In this document: positions 37,920 through 47,645 of the stretch, in pieces
How the letters are laid out: each line of letters starts with the position of its first letter
Position numbering within the stretch: position 1 is the stretch's first letter
Origin: Neisseria animaloris
GTDB taxonomy: Bacteria; Pseudomonadota; Gammaproteobacteria; Burkholderiales; Neisseriaceae
Assembly (NCBI RefSeq): GCF_900637855.1
Contig: NZ_LR134440.1
Coordinates: 992,001-1,056,000, forward strand
Length of the DNA: 64,000 bases
Direction of reading: 5' to 3'
Position numbers and translations under genes: made by a program
The notes under the pieces: model-generated
Database searches by the model: none
What the model was told of the DNA's origin: nothing
What the model saw: only the letters and a program-made list of their open reading frames with translations

Positions 37920-38663
37920 ATGGACGACCGCGACCTCCTGCGTTACAGCCGACACATTCTGCTCGACGAAATCGGCATAGAAGGCCAGCAAAAGCTGCTT
38001 GATGCCCGTGCGTTGATTGTCGGTTGCGGCGGATTGGGCGCGGCCGCCCTGCCCTATCTGGCTGCGGCGGGAGTAGGCAATTTGACCATTGCCGACAACG
38101 ACACCATAGACGACACCAACCTGCAACGCCAAATCACCTTCACGGAGGGCGACATCGGCAAAAGCAAAGCCGAAGTGATGAAAGGCCGTCTGAACGTCCT
38201 TAACAACCGCGTCCGCATCACTGCTTTAAACGAACGCTTAACCGAAGCCCGTTTAACCGAATTGATGCGGGAAGCCGACATCGTGCTCGACTGTTGCGAC
38301 AATTTTGCCACGAGGCTGGCCGTCAACCGAGCTTCCGTTGCCACACACACTCCGTTGGTTTCCGGAGCCGCCGTACGTTTTGAAGGCCAGATTGCCGTTT
38401 ACCGCCCCGACCTGCCCGATGCGCCCTGTTATGCCTGCCTGTTCGACGGCAACCATGCCAACGACGGAGCATGCTCGGTGTTCGGCGTATTTTCGCCTCT
38501 GGTCGGTATCATCGGCACCACACAAGCTGCCGAAGCCTTGAAAATCCTTATCGGCACCGGCCGCGAGGCACACGGCGAACTTTTGGTTTACGATGCCCTG
38601 AATAACGAATGGCAACGTTTCCCTTTTGAGAAAAACCCGCAATGCCGCGTATGCCGGATTTGA
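37920..38663 (+). CDS. moeB: MoeB/ThiF-family adenylyltransferase
   Basis: 247 residues. An E1-like enzyme that adenylates the C-terminus of a sulfur carrier. It has the ATP-binding loop VGCGGLGAAALPYLAAAGVG, TNLQRQ, and two CxxC zinc pairs (CYAC and CRVC). Next to moaC, so MoeB acting on MoaD is the best reading; ThiF acting on ThiS is the alternative. An internal uptake sequence encodes GRLN. Confidence 0.88.
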   Translation: MDDRDLLRYSRHILLDEIGIEGQQKLLDARALIVGCGGLGAAALPYLAAAGVGNLTIADNDTIDDTNLQRQITFTEGDIGKSKAEVMKGRLNVLNNRVRITALNERLTEARLTELMREADIVLDCCDNFATRLAVNRASVATHTPLVSGAAVRFEGQIAVYRPDLPDAPCYACLFDGNHANDGACSVFGVFSPLVGIIGTTQAAEALKILIGTGREAHGELLVYDALNNEWQRFPFEKNPQCRVCRI

Positions 38664-38683
38664 TAAAAAGAACTTTTATACTT

Positions 38684-38720
38684 GAGAGGCCGTCTGAGAA
38701 ACAGTATTTCAGACGGCCTT
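38684..38720 (+). terminator. Uptake-sequence terminator after moeB
   Basis: GAGGCCGTCTGAGAAA faces TTTCAGACGGCCTT; the left arm has one base change from consensus. Confidence 0.72.
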
Positions 38721-38880
38721 AATTTTCATCCTTTTCGGCAAAACCGTCCGAAAGCGTTTTCCATACTGCCAACTTTTCCTAAAAAATGTTAACCATCTAC
38801 TTTACAAGCCTTAATGTAAGGATTTACCGCACAAACCGTCTTCTGTAGATAGATAGAATTCCCATAGACAGGAGAACATC

Positions 38881-40458
38881 ATGAATTCCCCCAAACGCTC
38901 CGGCTGGAAAGTGTTTACCATTGTTGCAGCACTGGCCGCCGCTACGGCCACACTACTGCCGCAAACACAATCCGCTGCCGCTGCGCCCGTGCCGCAAGTA
39001 TTGCAAAAGCTGCACGACACCCACGGTAAACCCGCCGGAAACTATCTGAAAAAAGACAAACCTACATTAATTAAATTTTGGGCGAGCTGGTGCCCGCTGT
39101 GCCTATCTGAGCTAGGGCATACCGAGTCATGGATAACAGACAGCCGTTTTCAGACGGCCAATCTGATTACCGTGGCCTCTCCCGGCTTTCTTGGCGAGAA
39201 AAAACCGGGGGAATTCCAGCAATGGTATGCCGGCCTGAACTACCCCAAACTGCCGGTGATTACAGATGACGGCGGCACAATTGCCAAGAGCCTGAACATC
39301 AGCGTTTATCCGTCATGGGCCGTACTCAATAAAAAAGGCGAAGTCGCCCGCATCGTTAAAGGCAGTATTAATGAAGCACAGGCTTTGGCCTTGATAGAAA
39401 ACCCAGATGCCGACATAGGCCGTCTGCAAACCCAATTCTACAAACCGAGCGATAAGAAAAAGGAATCTGCCGTGATCAATACCAAAACCATTTACCTGGC
39501 CGGAGGCTGCTTTTGGGGCTTGGAAGCCTACTTCCAACGTGTACCCGGCGTAGTCGATGCAGTATCCGGATACGCCAACGGCAAAACCGACCACCCTTCT
39601 TATGAAGACGTGGTTTACCGCGATACCGGCCATGCCGAAACCGTAAAAGTTACCTACGATGCCGACAAACTCAGCCTCGACGATATCCTGCAATACTATT
39701 TCCGCGTAATCGACCCCACCAGCCTCAACAAACAAGGCAACGACCGCGGCACACAGTACCGCACCGGTGTTTACTATACTAACCCTGCCGAAAAAGCAGT
39801 GGTAGAGGCCGCCTTAAAAAAAGAGCAAACCAAATACAGCCTACCGCTGGTTGTGGAAAACCTGCCGTTGAAACATTTCTACGAAGCAGAAGAATATCAT
39901 CAGGATTACCTGATTAAAAACCCCAACGGCTACTGCCATATCGATATCCGCAAAGCCGACGAGCCGCTGCCCGGTAAAAGCGCACCGCAAACCAAAAAAG
40001 GTTTTAATGCCGCCACTTACCGTAAACCGAGCGATGCCGAGCTGAGACGTATATTGACCGACGAGCAATACCGCGTTACCCAAAAAAGCGGCACCGAATA
40101 TGCCTTCAGCCACGAATACGACCATCTGTTCGACCCGGGTATCTATGTGGATGTCGTTAGCGGCGAACCTCTGTTCAGCTCCGCCGACAAATACAACTCC
40201 CACTGCGGCTGGCCTAGCTTTACCCGTCCGATCGAACAGGCCGCCGTTACCGAGCACGATGACTTAAGCTACAACATGCACCGCATCGAAGTACGCAGCC
40301 GTGCTGCCGATTCACACTTAGGCCACGTGTTCCCCGACGGCCCGAAAGACAAAGGCGGTTTGCGTTACTGCATCAATGGTGCCAGCCTGCGTTTCATCCC
40401 GCTGGATAAAATGGATGCCGAAGGTTACGGCCATCTGAAATCAAGCGTTAACCGTTAA
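38881..40458 (+). CDS. msrAB: Secreted three-domain methionine sulfoxide reductase (PilB/MsrAB)
   Basis: 525 residues. A signal peptide or anchor (residues 8-35) leads a thioredoxin-like domain (WASWCPLC, Cys71/Cys74), then MsrA (GGCFWG, Cys210; resolving Cys352), then MsrB (catalytic Cys497 in LRYCING, Cys442 in HCGWPSF). It repairs both S and R methionine sulfoxides in the periplasm or outer membrane; electrons come from DsbD through the first domain. Only Neisseria and a few relatives have this fusion. A consensus uptake fragment is read as FQTAN. Confidence 0.96.
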   Translation: MNSPKRSGWKVFTIVAALAAATATLLPQTQSAAAAPVPQVLQKLHDTHGKPAGNYLKKDKPTLIKFWASWCPLCLSELGHTESWITDSRFQTANLITVASPGFLGEKKPGEFQQWYAGLNYPKLPVITDDGGTIAKSLNISVYPSWAVLNKKGEVARIVKGSINEAQALALIENPDADIGRLQTQFYKPSDKKKESAVINTKTIYLAGGCFWGLEAYFQRVPGVVDAVSGYANGKTDHPSYEDVVYRDTGHAETVKVTYDADKLSLDDILQYYFRVIDPTSLNKQGNDRGTQYRTGVYYTNPAEKAVVEAALKKEQTKYSLPLVVENLPLKHFYEAEEYHQDYLIKNPNGYCHIDIRKADEPLPGKSAPQTKKGFNAATYRKPSDAELRRILTDEQYRVTQKSGTEYAFSHEYDHLFDPGIYVDVVSGEPLFSSADKYNSHCGWPSFTRPIEQAAVTEHDDLSYNMHRIEVRSRAADSHLGHVFPDGPKDKGGLRYCINGASLRFIPLDKMDAEGYGHLKSSVNR

Positions 40459-40484
40459 TTCCCTTTCTCAACTCAAGCACCAAA

Positions 40485-40519
40485 CAGGCCGTCTGAAAAA
40501 TCGTTTTTCAGACGGCCTG
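40485..40519. terminator. Uptake-sequence terminator after msrAB
   Basis: CAGGCCGTCTGAA and its inverse, 25 bases after the stop. Confidence 0.78.
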
Positions 40520-40597
40520 CTCTTTATCCGGCAAACGTGGCATAATTGAACGAAAAATATAATTCTTTATAAAAAACAAATAACAAAGGAGAGAGAT

Positions 40598-42403
40598 ATG
40601 GATAGGTTCGATTTCGGCTACGCACCTTATGACAGCCTCAACCTCAACCAACGCCAACTGCTGCAACAATCGGTCGATATCGCTTTTTTCGACGACGACG
40701 AAACTATCATTCGCCCGCAACAGCCGATCGAACATCTTTACGTTGTGATTAAAGGATTGGTTAAAGAAATCGGCAGCGACGGTGAGGTGGTCGCACTCTA
40801 CCACCCGCATGATACTTTCGAAGCCCGTGCCTTAGTAGAAGGTACAAGCCAAAACCAGTTTGTGGTGGCGGAGCAAGCATTGGTGTACACAATTCCCAAA
40901 GCTGCCGTTACCGAAATTATGGAATCCAACGCCCAATTCGGCGCTTATTTTTATGCTTCGGTGGCGGAAAAATTCGCCAGCCTTTCCGGCAATACAAACG
41001 AAGACGAGTTCGCCAGCCTCTTCACCGCCAAAGTGCGTGATGCCTACCGCCACAATACTGCTTGGCTTGACGGCTCCGCCACCATTCTCGAAGCAGCGCA
41101 AACCATGCACGACAGTAAAACCAAATCGTTGCTGGTGCGCCATGAAGGGCGTATCGGCCTGCTCACCGAATCGGTATTCCGCAACATCGTAATCGCCGGT
41201 ACACCAAGCGACGATCCCGCGCATAAATGGGCCACATTCGACTTAATCTCAATAGACAGCGACGACTTTATATTCAACGCCTTATTACGCATGACCCAGT
41301 TTCATATCCAACGCGTTATCGTGGAAGACAACGGCGAAGTTATCGGCGCATTGGAACAGATCGACATTCTCGCCTACGTATCCAACCACAGCCATCTCGT
41401 TGCACAGCGGCTGGAGCGTGCCCAAAGCATAGATGAATTGGTGGCCATCGCCGCACAGATGAACGATTCGATTCAAGCATTACGCAAAAACGGCGTACGC
41501 GCACCGCAGCTGGCACAACTGATGCAGGTATTGAACAGCAGCCTGTTTGAAAAAGCATGGAGCATGATTGCCCCACCTGAAATTTACGGGCAATCATGCT
41601 TAGTGGCCATGGGTTCGGAAGGACGCGGAGAGCAAGTGCTGAAAACCGACCAAGACAACGCCCTGATTATGCGCGAAGGCATAGATACCGAAGCGGCTGC
41701 CCAAGCCGCCGAAGCATTTTCCGCCACATTGGAACTTTTAGGCTACCCGCCATGCAAAGGCCGCATCATGGCCAACAACCCCGAATGGCGCAAAACACTG
41801 CCCGAATTCAAAAAAACGGTTGCAAGCTGGTGCGCCTTGCCCAACCCCGCAAACATGATGAATCTGGCCATCTTTGTCGATGCCAAAGCAGTCGCCGGCG
41901 ATGCTTCGCTGCTCAATGAAGTCAGGGCGCACCTACATAAACGGTTAAATAACGATGCAGGTATGCTGATGGCCTTCGCACGTGCGGTAGAACAGTTCGA
42001 CAGCCACGGACAAGGTTTTTTCTCGCAACTGCTGCGCCGTGAAACCACCGAAAAAATGGACATCAAAAAAATGGGCCTCTTCCCCGTGGTGCACGGCGTA
42101 CGTGCGTTAAGTTTGGAAGCAAGGCTTGACGAAACCAATACTTTCGAGCGCATCCAGAAACTAGTTCAACTCAAAGTATTAGACGAACAGCTCGGCAAAG
42201 ACATCGCCGAAACCCAACGTTATTTAATGGAACTCCGCTTGAAAGCCGGCCTGCTCTCACTGCATAACGGGCAGGTTAAAGAACCGAATCAGGTAAACGT
42301 GCACAGCCTGTCGACCTTAGAACGCGACTTGCTCAAAGAGGCTTTGCAAGTGGTAAAACGTTTCAAAAACGTTATCCGCCATCATTTCCATCTGAATACC
42401 TAG
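40598..42403 (+). CDS. cNMP-binding/CBS/DUF294 nucleotidyltransferase-like signalling protein
   Basis: 601 residues with four parts in order: cyclic-nucleotide-binding-like domain (about 10-135, EHLYVVIKGLVKEIGSDGEVV), CBS pair (about 145-270), DUF294 nucleotidyltransferase-like domain (about 290-430, VAMGSEGRGEQVLKTDQDNALI, a GS...D-x-D pattern), and the DUF294 C-terminal domain. The family is related to GlnD-like transferases. Ligand and target unknown. GGAGAGAG precedes the ATG. It is 9 bases from an exonuclease gene, a pairing repeated in many bacteria. Confidence 0.88.
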   Translation: MDRFDFGYAPYDSLNLNQRQLLQQSVDIAFFDDDETIIRPQQPIEHLYVVIKGLVKEIGSDGEVVALYHPHDTFEARALVEGTSQNQFVVAEQALVYTIPKAAVTEIMESNAQFGAYFYASVAEKFASLSGNTNEDEFASLFTAKVRDAYRHNTAWLDGSATILEAAQTMHDSKTKSLLVRHEGRIGLLTESVFRNIVIAGTPSDDPAHKWATFDLISIDSDDFIFNALLRMTQFHIQRVIVEDNGEVIGALEQIDILAYVSNHSHLVAQRLERAQSIDELVAIAAQMNDSIQALRKNGVRAPQLAQLMQVLNSSLFEKAWSMIAPPEIYGQSCLVAMGSEGRGEQVLKTDQDNALIMREGIDTEAAAQAAEAFSATLELLGYPPCKGRIMANNPEWRKTLPEFKKTVASWCALPNPANMMNLAIFVDAKAVAGDASLLNEVRAHLHKRLNNDAGMLMAFARAVEQFDSHGQGFFSQLLRRETTEKMDIKKMGLFPVVHGVRALSLEARLDETNTFERIQKLVQLKVLDEQLGKDIAETQRYLMELRLKAGLLSLHNGQVKEPNQVNVHSLSTLERDLLKEALQVVKRFKNVIRHHFHLNT

Positions 42404-42412
42404 GAGGCGGAA

Positions 42413-43030
42413 ATGAAATTTATCGAACACTTTCTGCTTGCACGGGAACGTAAAAAGCTGACCGACCCGCAATATGGTTTTCTGTATGAAGAACACCCCG
42501 ACGAATTGGTCAGCTTCGATTGCGAGACCACCAGTTTGGATGTGAAAGAAGCCGAAATCATTTCCATCGGTGCCGTTAAAATCCGCGGCAATCGGGTGCT
42601 GACTAGCGATTCTTTTTATGCACTGGTAAAACCCGAAGGCATGATGGAAGCCGCCAACGTAACCATCCACGGCCTACGGCCGAAAGATTTGAGCGACGGC
42701 ATTCCTGTTGAAGAGGCCCTGCGGCGTTTTCTCCATTTCATCGGCGGCAGGCCGGTAGTCGGCTATTTTTTGGAATACGATGTGGCAATGGTTAATAAAT
42801 TCATGAAACCCCTGCTAGGTGTTAAATTGCCAAACCGTCAGATTGAAGTGTCCAGCATCTATTACCGGCAGGAAATCGACAAGAAGTTCTACGACAGCTA
42901 TGTCGACTTGCGGATGGCTCCGATGATTAGAAAGCTCGGCATTCCCGATTTGCCGCGCCATGATGCGTTAAACGATTCAATTAATGTCGCCATGATGTAT
43001 TTGGCGCTACAAGCCCGAAGCAAACGCTAA
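42413..43030 (+). CDS. DnaQ-like 3'-5' exonuclease
   Basis: 205 residues of DEDD exonuclease fold. Exo I is FDCETTSLDVKEAEIISIGAV, Exo II the GYFLEYDVAM stretch, and Exo III HDALNDSINVAM. It is not the polymerase epsilon subunit (too short, divergent). It may act on RNA or DNA ends. It starts 9 bases after the DUF294 gene with AGGAGG at the overlap, so one operon. Confidence 0.9.
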   Translation: MKFIEHFLLARERKKLTDPQYGFLYEEHPDELVSFDCETTSLDVKEAEIISIGAVKIRGNRVLTSDSFYALVKPEGMMEAANVTIHGLRPKDLSDGIPVEEALRRFLHFIGGRPVVGYFLEYDVAMVNKFMKPLLGVKLPNRQIEVSSIYYRQEIDKKFYDSYVDLRMAPMIRKLGIPDLPRHDALNDSINVAMMYLALQARSKR

Positions 43031-43061
43031 ACCCTTGTGCATCAATACCCCCTTATACTCA

Positions 43062-43094
43062 AGAGGCCGTCTGAAAACTTTTCAGACGGCCTCT
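43062..43094. terminator. Inverted uptake-sequence terminator between exonuclease and plsX
   Basis: AGAGGCCGTCTGAA and its inverse between converging genes. Confidence 0.82.
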
Positions 43095-43155
43095 GCCCTT
43101 AAATTCAGTTTCTTACCAAAAGCCTGCTGCTTCTTAGCAAGCCTTTTAAGAGAAA

Positions 43156-44220
43156 CTATTCGATATTGTCAGCCATTACCGCCTGCTCGCTTTCCAACCT
43201 TTTTTCAGCCAGTAACGCCAACTGCGAAGCAACACCCTGTTCGATTTTATCCAAACTGTCGGCACGGGCTTCATGGTAAGCCTCTTCCAGCGCGTAAGCA
43301 AAACCCGTCGCGTCCGTACCGCCGTGGCTTTTTACCACAACGCCGCGCAATCCCAGAAAAATAGCTCCGTTGAAGCGGCGCGGATCGAATTTGTTTTTAA
43401 ATCCTTTCAAAGCAGGAAAAGCCACCAATGCGGCAGCTTTGGTAAACAAGCTGGCCTTGAATTCGTGTTTGATTGCGCCACCCAAAAACTTAACGGCACC
43501 TTCGATGGTTTTCAAAACAACGTTACCGACAAAACCGTCTGCCACAACCACATCCACTTCACCGCTGAAAACAGCATTGCCTTCCACGTTGCCCACGAAA
43601 TTGAGGCTGCTGCTTTGCAGCAATTCAAACGCCTGCTTGATCGTTTCCGTGCCTTTAATCTCTTCAGTGCCGACATTCAGCAAACCGATACGCGGCCTGC
43701 CTTTTTCCGGATACAGGGCTTGGAACAATTCGCTGCCGATAACGGCGAATTGCATCAACTGGTCTGCCGAACAATCGACATTGGCACCCAAATCCAGCAT
43801 CAGCGTCATGTGGTTATCGGCCGACGGCAGAAATTTGGCAATGGCAGGGCGTTCGATGCCCGGAATGGTTTTCAACACGAAACGTGCGGTTGCCATTAAT
43901 GCACCGGTGTTGCCAGCCGATACTGCTGCTTGCGCATTACCTTCTTTCACTTGGTTGATGGCAACGCGCATTGATGAATCTTTTTTGTTTTTCAGCGCCA
44001 ACTGCGGCGGTTCGTCCATCGCCACAACTTGAGAGGCATGACAAATATCGATTCGCTCCATCGGCGCATTAGCAGCCGTCAATGCTTCACGCACCAAAGC
44101 ATCGTCCCCCACCATAATCAATCGGGCATCCGTGCGCTGTTTGAGAAAAGAAACGGCACCGGGCACGGTTACGCTCAAACCGGCATCGCCCCCCATGGCA
44201 TCTACGGCCAAAGTAATCAT
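43156..44220 (-). CDS. plsX: Phosphate acyltransferase PlsX
   Basis: 354 residues. It makes acyl-phosphate from acyl-ACP, the first step of phospholipid synthesis with PlsY. MITLAVDAMGGDAG at the start and DLGANVDCSADQL, GNTGALMA and DGFVGNVVLKTIEG later are signature stretches. It usually follows rpmF directly; here a phosphoribosyltransferase gene lies in between. No fabH follows. Confidence 0.96.
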   Translation of the reverse strand: MITLAVDAMGGDAGLSVTVPGAVSFLKQRTDARLIMVGDDALVREALTAANAPMERIDICHASQVVAMDEPPQLALKNKKDSSMRVAINQVKEGNAQAAVSAGNTGALMATARFVLKTIPGIERPAIAKFLPSADNHMTLMLDLGANVDCSADQLMQFAVIGSELFQALYPEKGRPRIGLLNVGTEEIKGTETIKQAFELLQSSSLNFVGNVEGNAVFSGEVDVVVADGFVGNVVLKTIEGAVKFLGGAIKHEFKASLFTKAAALVAFPALKGFKNKFDPRRFNGAIFLGLRGVVVKSHGGTDATGFAYALEEAYHEARADSLDKIEQGVASQLALLAEKRLESEQAVMADNIE

Positions 44221-44475
44221 GAGTAATTCTCCGTATAACGGTTTCAGACGGCCTCTTCCAAATTTAAAGGCCGTCTGAAAACCGGCTCATAAAGGAACCG
44301 GCTGCAACCGCGCGACAATGCCGCCGCGCGGTTACATGTAATGCTTCAATACGCCGTCTGTTTTTCAAACCGAATACAATGCCGGGTTTTGCTTTTTGTC
44401 GGATGGGTTTCAGACGGCCTCTTCCATATTATTTCTGTTTAGCAGGTCTGCCAAAGACAATAGGCAAACGAGCCG

Positions 44476-45003
44476 TCAATCACGGCTTTCTACCGCCAAA
44501 CGGTTGTGTTCATCAATATCTTCCGCATCCCACGGATAGTTAATCCACCAGTCTTGCACGGTAACACCGCTGAAATACGGCATGCCTTCCGGCAATTTAC
44601 CTGTTTTCTCTTTGATTTTTTCATGTAAAACAGCAATCCCAACCGTGCCGAAATTTTCTTTGGCAAATTCGTTCAGGCAATATTCGAGGGTAACGCGGCT
44701 GTCATCCACCTCATCTACCACCAATATATTTTTACCGTTCAGAGTTTCCGGAATCGGATCAAGCCATTGGATTTTTTTAACATTGTCAGTAACTTTACCC
44801 TGGAATTCACTATCATAATAAGCTGTGGTAACAGCATAGATTGGAATACCGAGGAAACCGCGCAATATGCGCGCAGGAATGAAACCACCTCCACCGATAG
44901 CAATCATGGCATCATATTTCACACCTGATGCTTGGATTTTTTCGGCAAGGGTTTTAATCACACGGTGAATATCGTCGTAGGTGTACCAGATTTTCTTTTT
45001 CAT
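44476..45003 (-). CDS. Purine-type phosphoribosyltransferase
   Basis: 175 residues with a type I phosphoribosyltransferase fold. The PRPP motif is ILVVDEVDDSRVTLEYCL and IAIGGGGFIPARIL is the N-terminal phosphate loop. The C-terminal stretch DWWINYPWDAEDID resembles xanthine/guanine or hypoxanthine salvage enzymes. The exact base is not decided by sequence. It sits between rpmF and plsX on the same strand. Confidence 0.85.
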   Translation of the reverse strand: MKKKIWYTYDDIHRVIKTLAEKIQASGVKYDAMIAIGGGGFIPARILRGFLGIPIYAVTTAYYDSEFQGKVTDNVKKIQWLDPIPETLNGKNILVVDEVDDSRVTLEYCLNEFAKENFGTVGIAVLHEKIKEKTGKLPEGMPYFSGVTVQDWWINYPWDAEDIDEHNRLAVESRD

Positions 45004-45143
45004 GTTCGGATACCGGCAAACCGCCCGGCTGCATTTCAGACGGCATCTTCATACAACCGACGGTCGATTAATGCAAAAAAGCCAGCAGTTGCAATTTTAA
45101 AGGCAATCTTCTGGCTTTCATCTTTCATCGGTCAAGTGGAAAT

Positions 45144-45323
45144 TTATTCGCCTTTGGCTTTTACCACTTTACGGCCACGGTACATACCGTTGGGAGAAAT
45201 GTGGTGCGGGCGATGTACTTCACCGGTTGTACTGTCTACAGACAACGCAGGCGCAGTCAGGGCATCGTGTGAACGGTGCATACCGCGTTTAGAGGGAGAT
45301 TTTTTATTTTGTTGAACGGCCAT
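45144..45323 (-). CDS. rpmF: 50S ribosomal protein L32
   Basis: 59 residues. It starts [20 protein letters not shown], the L32 signature. It lacks the C-terminal cysteines, so it is the zinc-free form. AGGAGC lies 6 bases before the start. It follows yceD by 37 bases, the standard pair. Confidence 0.97.
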
Positions 45324-45360
45324 TTCAAGCTCCTAAAAATATATAAAACTGTAAAACCGG

Positions 45361-45864
45361 TTAGCGGCTGCTTTTCAGCCCTGCCAAAACGGCAAACGGA
45401 TTGGGTTTGTCCTGATTTGCTTCATCCAGCACGGCATTAGCGCAATTCTCATGACGTGGAGAAAACGGCAGTGCCATCAGGATTTGGTCTTCCACCAACT
45501 CTCGCACGTTCAGCTCTTTTTCAATCAGCATGCCTTCGAGTTCTTCATCGGAAAGCATGGCTTCATCGAGGCTTGCTTCGTCAGCAAACAAAACAATACG
45601 GCTTGTTTCATCCAACTCAAACGGCATCGGGTTGATACAACGCTGGCAAAACAGCGGTAAAACACCTTTAACATTCAAGTCTAAAAACAAACGCTGCCAG
45701 CGGTCTCGCCCGCCTTGCAGCGTAAACGATACTTCGGCTTGCTTGTCGGCAAAATATTCGTGCGACCAAACGCGTTCGTCCAACTGGCTCAGCAAAAATT
45801 TGCCTTGCAAACTCTGCTTCTCTGCTGCGAAAGCTGCGGGGTCAATCAAATTAGGGTCTGACAT
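45361..45864 (-). CDS. yceD: YceD-family (DUF177) protein
   Basis: 167 residues from the ATG at 45864 (MSDPNLIDPAAFAAE); a start 17 codons earlier is in the divergent promoter region with maf. The DUF177 core is VLPLFCQRCINPMPFEL with the Cys pair, ending in the C-terminal KPNPFAVLAGLK. YceD is tied to 23S rRNA accumulation and always sits before rpmF. Same operon here. Confidence 0.9.
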   Translation of the reverse strand: MSDPNLIDPAAFAAEKQSLQGKFLLSQLDERVWSHEYFADKQAEVSFTLQGGRDRWQRLFLDLNVKGVLPLFCQRCINPMPFELDETSRIVLFADEASLDEAMLSDEELEGMLIEKELNVRELVEDQILMALPFSPRHENCANAVLDEANQDKPNPFAVLAGLKSSR

Positions 45865-45915
45865 AAACGGGGTATGATATAATTTCAGCGGTTTAACGTC
45901 AATGTTTTTACACAC

Positions 45916-46506
45916 ATGAATACAAAACTGCGGCTTATTTTAGGCTCAAGCTCGATATTCCGCCAACAGCAGTTACAGCGTTTGGGCTTATCTTTTCAGA
46001 CGGCCTCTCCTGATTTCGACGAAACCCCTCAAAACGGCGAATCTCCAGAAGCCACCGCCCTGCGTCTTGCCGCCGGCAAAGCCCGCTCTCTGGCAGCGGC
46101 ATTTCCGCAAGCCTTAATCATCGGTGCAGATCAAGTAGCATGGTGCGGCGGCAAGCAATTAGGCAAACCGTTGAACGTCGCAAAAGCACAACAGATGCTG
46201 GCCGAACTCAGCGGTAAGCGTATCGAGTTTTACAGTGCCGTCGTGCTGTTGAATACATTTTCAGACGGCCTCCATACCCATGTTGATAAAACCGTTGTAA
46301 CTATGCGGGAATTAAGTACCGAACAAATCAACCGTTATCTTAAACGCGAACCGGATGCCGTGCATTGCGCCGGAGCAGCAAAAAGCGAAGGATTAGGTGC
46401 AGCTTTGCTCGAACGGATTGACAGCATCGACCCGAATGCACTCATTGGTCTGCCCATTTTCAAACTGATTGATTTTCTGAAAGCAGAAGGCGTGGAAATT
46501 TTATAA
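45916..46506 (+). CDS. Maf-family nucleotide pyrophosphatase (YceF type)
   Basis: 196 residues. It hydrolyses modified nucleoside triphosphates, for example m7GTP for the YceF branch. LILGSSSIFRQQQLQRLGL is the N-terminal signature; GADQVAW and KPLNVAKAQQMLAELSGK follow. Two uptake sequences inside the gene are read as FQTAS (near residue 30) and FSDGL (near residue 117), so uptake sequences have been accommodated in a conserved enzyme. Divergent from yceD. Confidence 0.93.
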   Translation: MNTKLRLILGSSSIFRQQQLQRLGLSFQTASPDFDETPQNGESPEATALRLAAGKARSLAAAFPQALIIGADQVAWCGGKQLGKPLNVAKAQQMLAELSGKRIEFYSAVVLLNTFSDGLHTHVDKTVVTMRELSTEQINRYLKREPDAVHCAGAAKSEGLGAALLERIDSIDPNALIGLPIFKLIDFLKAEGVEIL

Positions 46507-46649
46507 ACCCTCAGGCTGAAAATCCGTGCAAAGTACCGAATGTGTATTCAATTCAATGCATACGGTACGAAGCACAACAATATGCTGCAAAGGCATTTAC
46601 ACGAAAGTATGGCCGTCCGAAAACTTTATTCCATTAACCGGAAACAACA

Positions 46650-47360
46650 ATGAACCCGATTCTCTACTTAATCCCTACTCCGCTCGGCTCTTTGGACACC
46701 CCCTGCCTGCTGCCTCACGAGCAAACCCAAATTACCGGTTTGACAGACTTTGTTGTTGAAGCCGAAAAAACCGCTCGGGCTCATTTAAAGCACTTGGGCG
46801 TTACTACGCCTATCCGCGAACTGAACTTGCAAACTCTCAACGAGCATACCAACCCCAGCACCCTACCCGAACTATTGAAACCTTTGCAAGAGGGGCGCAA
46901 TATGGGCTTGGTTAGCGAAGCAGGCTGCCCTGCTGTTGCAGATCCGGGAGCGGATTTAGTAGCATTGGCGCATGCCAACGGTTTTGAAGTGCGTCCGCTG
47001 GTAGGCCCTTCCAGCTTGCTCTTGGCACTGATGGCTTCAGGGGCAAACGGACAAAATTTCACCTTTAAAGGCTATCTGCCTGCCGAAAAAATCGAACGTA
47101 TCAATACATTAAAAGCATTGGAGCATCGTTCCCGCCAACATAACGAAACCCATTTGTTCATCGAAACCCCTTACCGCAATGATGCCTTACTGAACGATGC
47201 CGTCGCTACGCTTAATCCGACCACACGCCTTTGCATTGCCTGTGATTTAACCTTACCCTCACAAACCATTATCAGCAAAACCGTCAACAATTGGCAAAAA
47301 TTATCAAGCTTACCGAATTTGAAAAAACGCCCGACTATTTTCGTGCTGCATGCCGCATAG
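46650..47360 (+). CDS. SAM-dependent methyltransferase of the RsmI/tetrapyrrole methylase fold
   Basis: 236 residues. LYLIPTPLGSLD at the start, the GCPAVADPGADLVALAHANGF segment and VGPSSLLLALMASG belong to the same fold as RsmI, the 16S rRNA C1402 2'-O-methyltransferase. It is shorter and divergent from true RsmI, so it is a paralogue with unknown substrate. It is separated from maf by about 140 bases. Confidence 0.85.
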   Translation: MNPILYLIPTPLGSLDTPCLLPHEQTQITGLTDFVVEAEKTARAHLKHLGVTTPIRELNLQTLNEHTNPSTLPELLKPLQEGRNMGLVSEAGCPAVADPGADLVALAHANGFEVRPLVGPSSLLLALMASGANGQNFTFKGYLPAEKIERINTLKALEHRSRQHNETHLFIETPYRNDALLNDAVATLNPTTRLCIACDLTLPSQTIISKTVNNWQKLSSLPNLKKRPTIFVLHAA

Positions 47361-47645
47361 CTGCCGCCTGAAAAAATGCTTCTGAAAAGTTTGATATAAC
47401 TGTGAAAATTAAAACCATACAAATAGGCAAGCTACAAACAGTATTGGCTGGATTTTGTTGCTGCCTTTACGACAGTCTACAAAATTTTCTCCTTAAGCCG
47501 AAGCAAAGTAAAACAACATGAAATATTCACTCTAAATATAGAGCAAAAAGTAAAAAATCGGCTCTAAGTATTGTATCTGAAACACAGTTAAAATTTTGTT
47601 TGTTCAGATGCAACCCTTAGGGCCGATTCATACACCCCTTTTAAA

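Noticed and set aside
37407..38132. 241-codon minus-strand frame
   Set aside because: It is antisense to moaC and the start of moeB; shadow composition.
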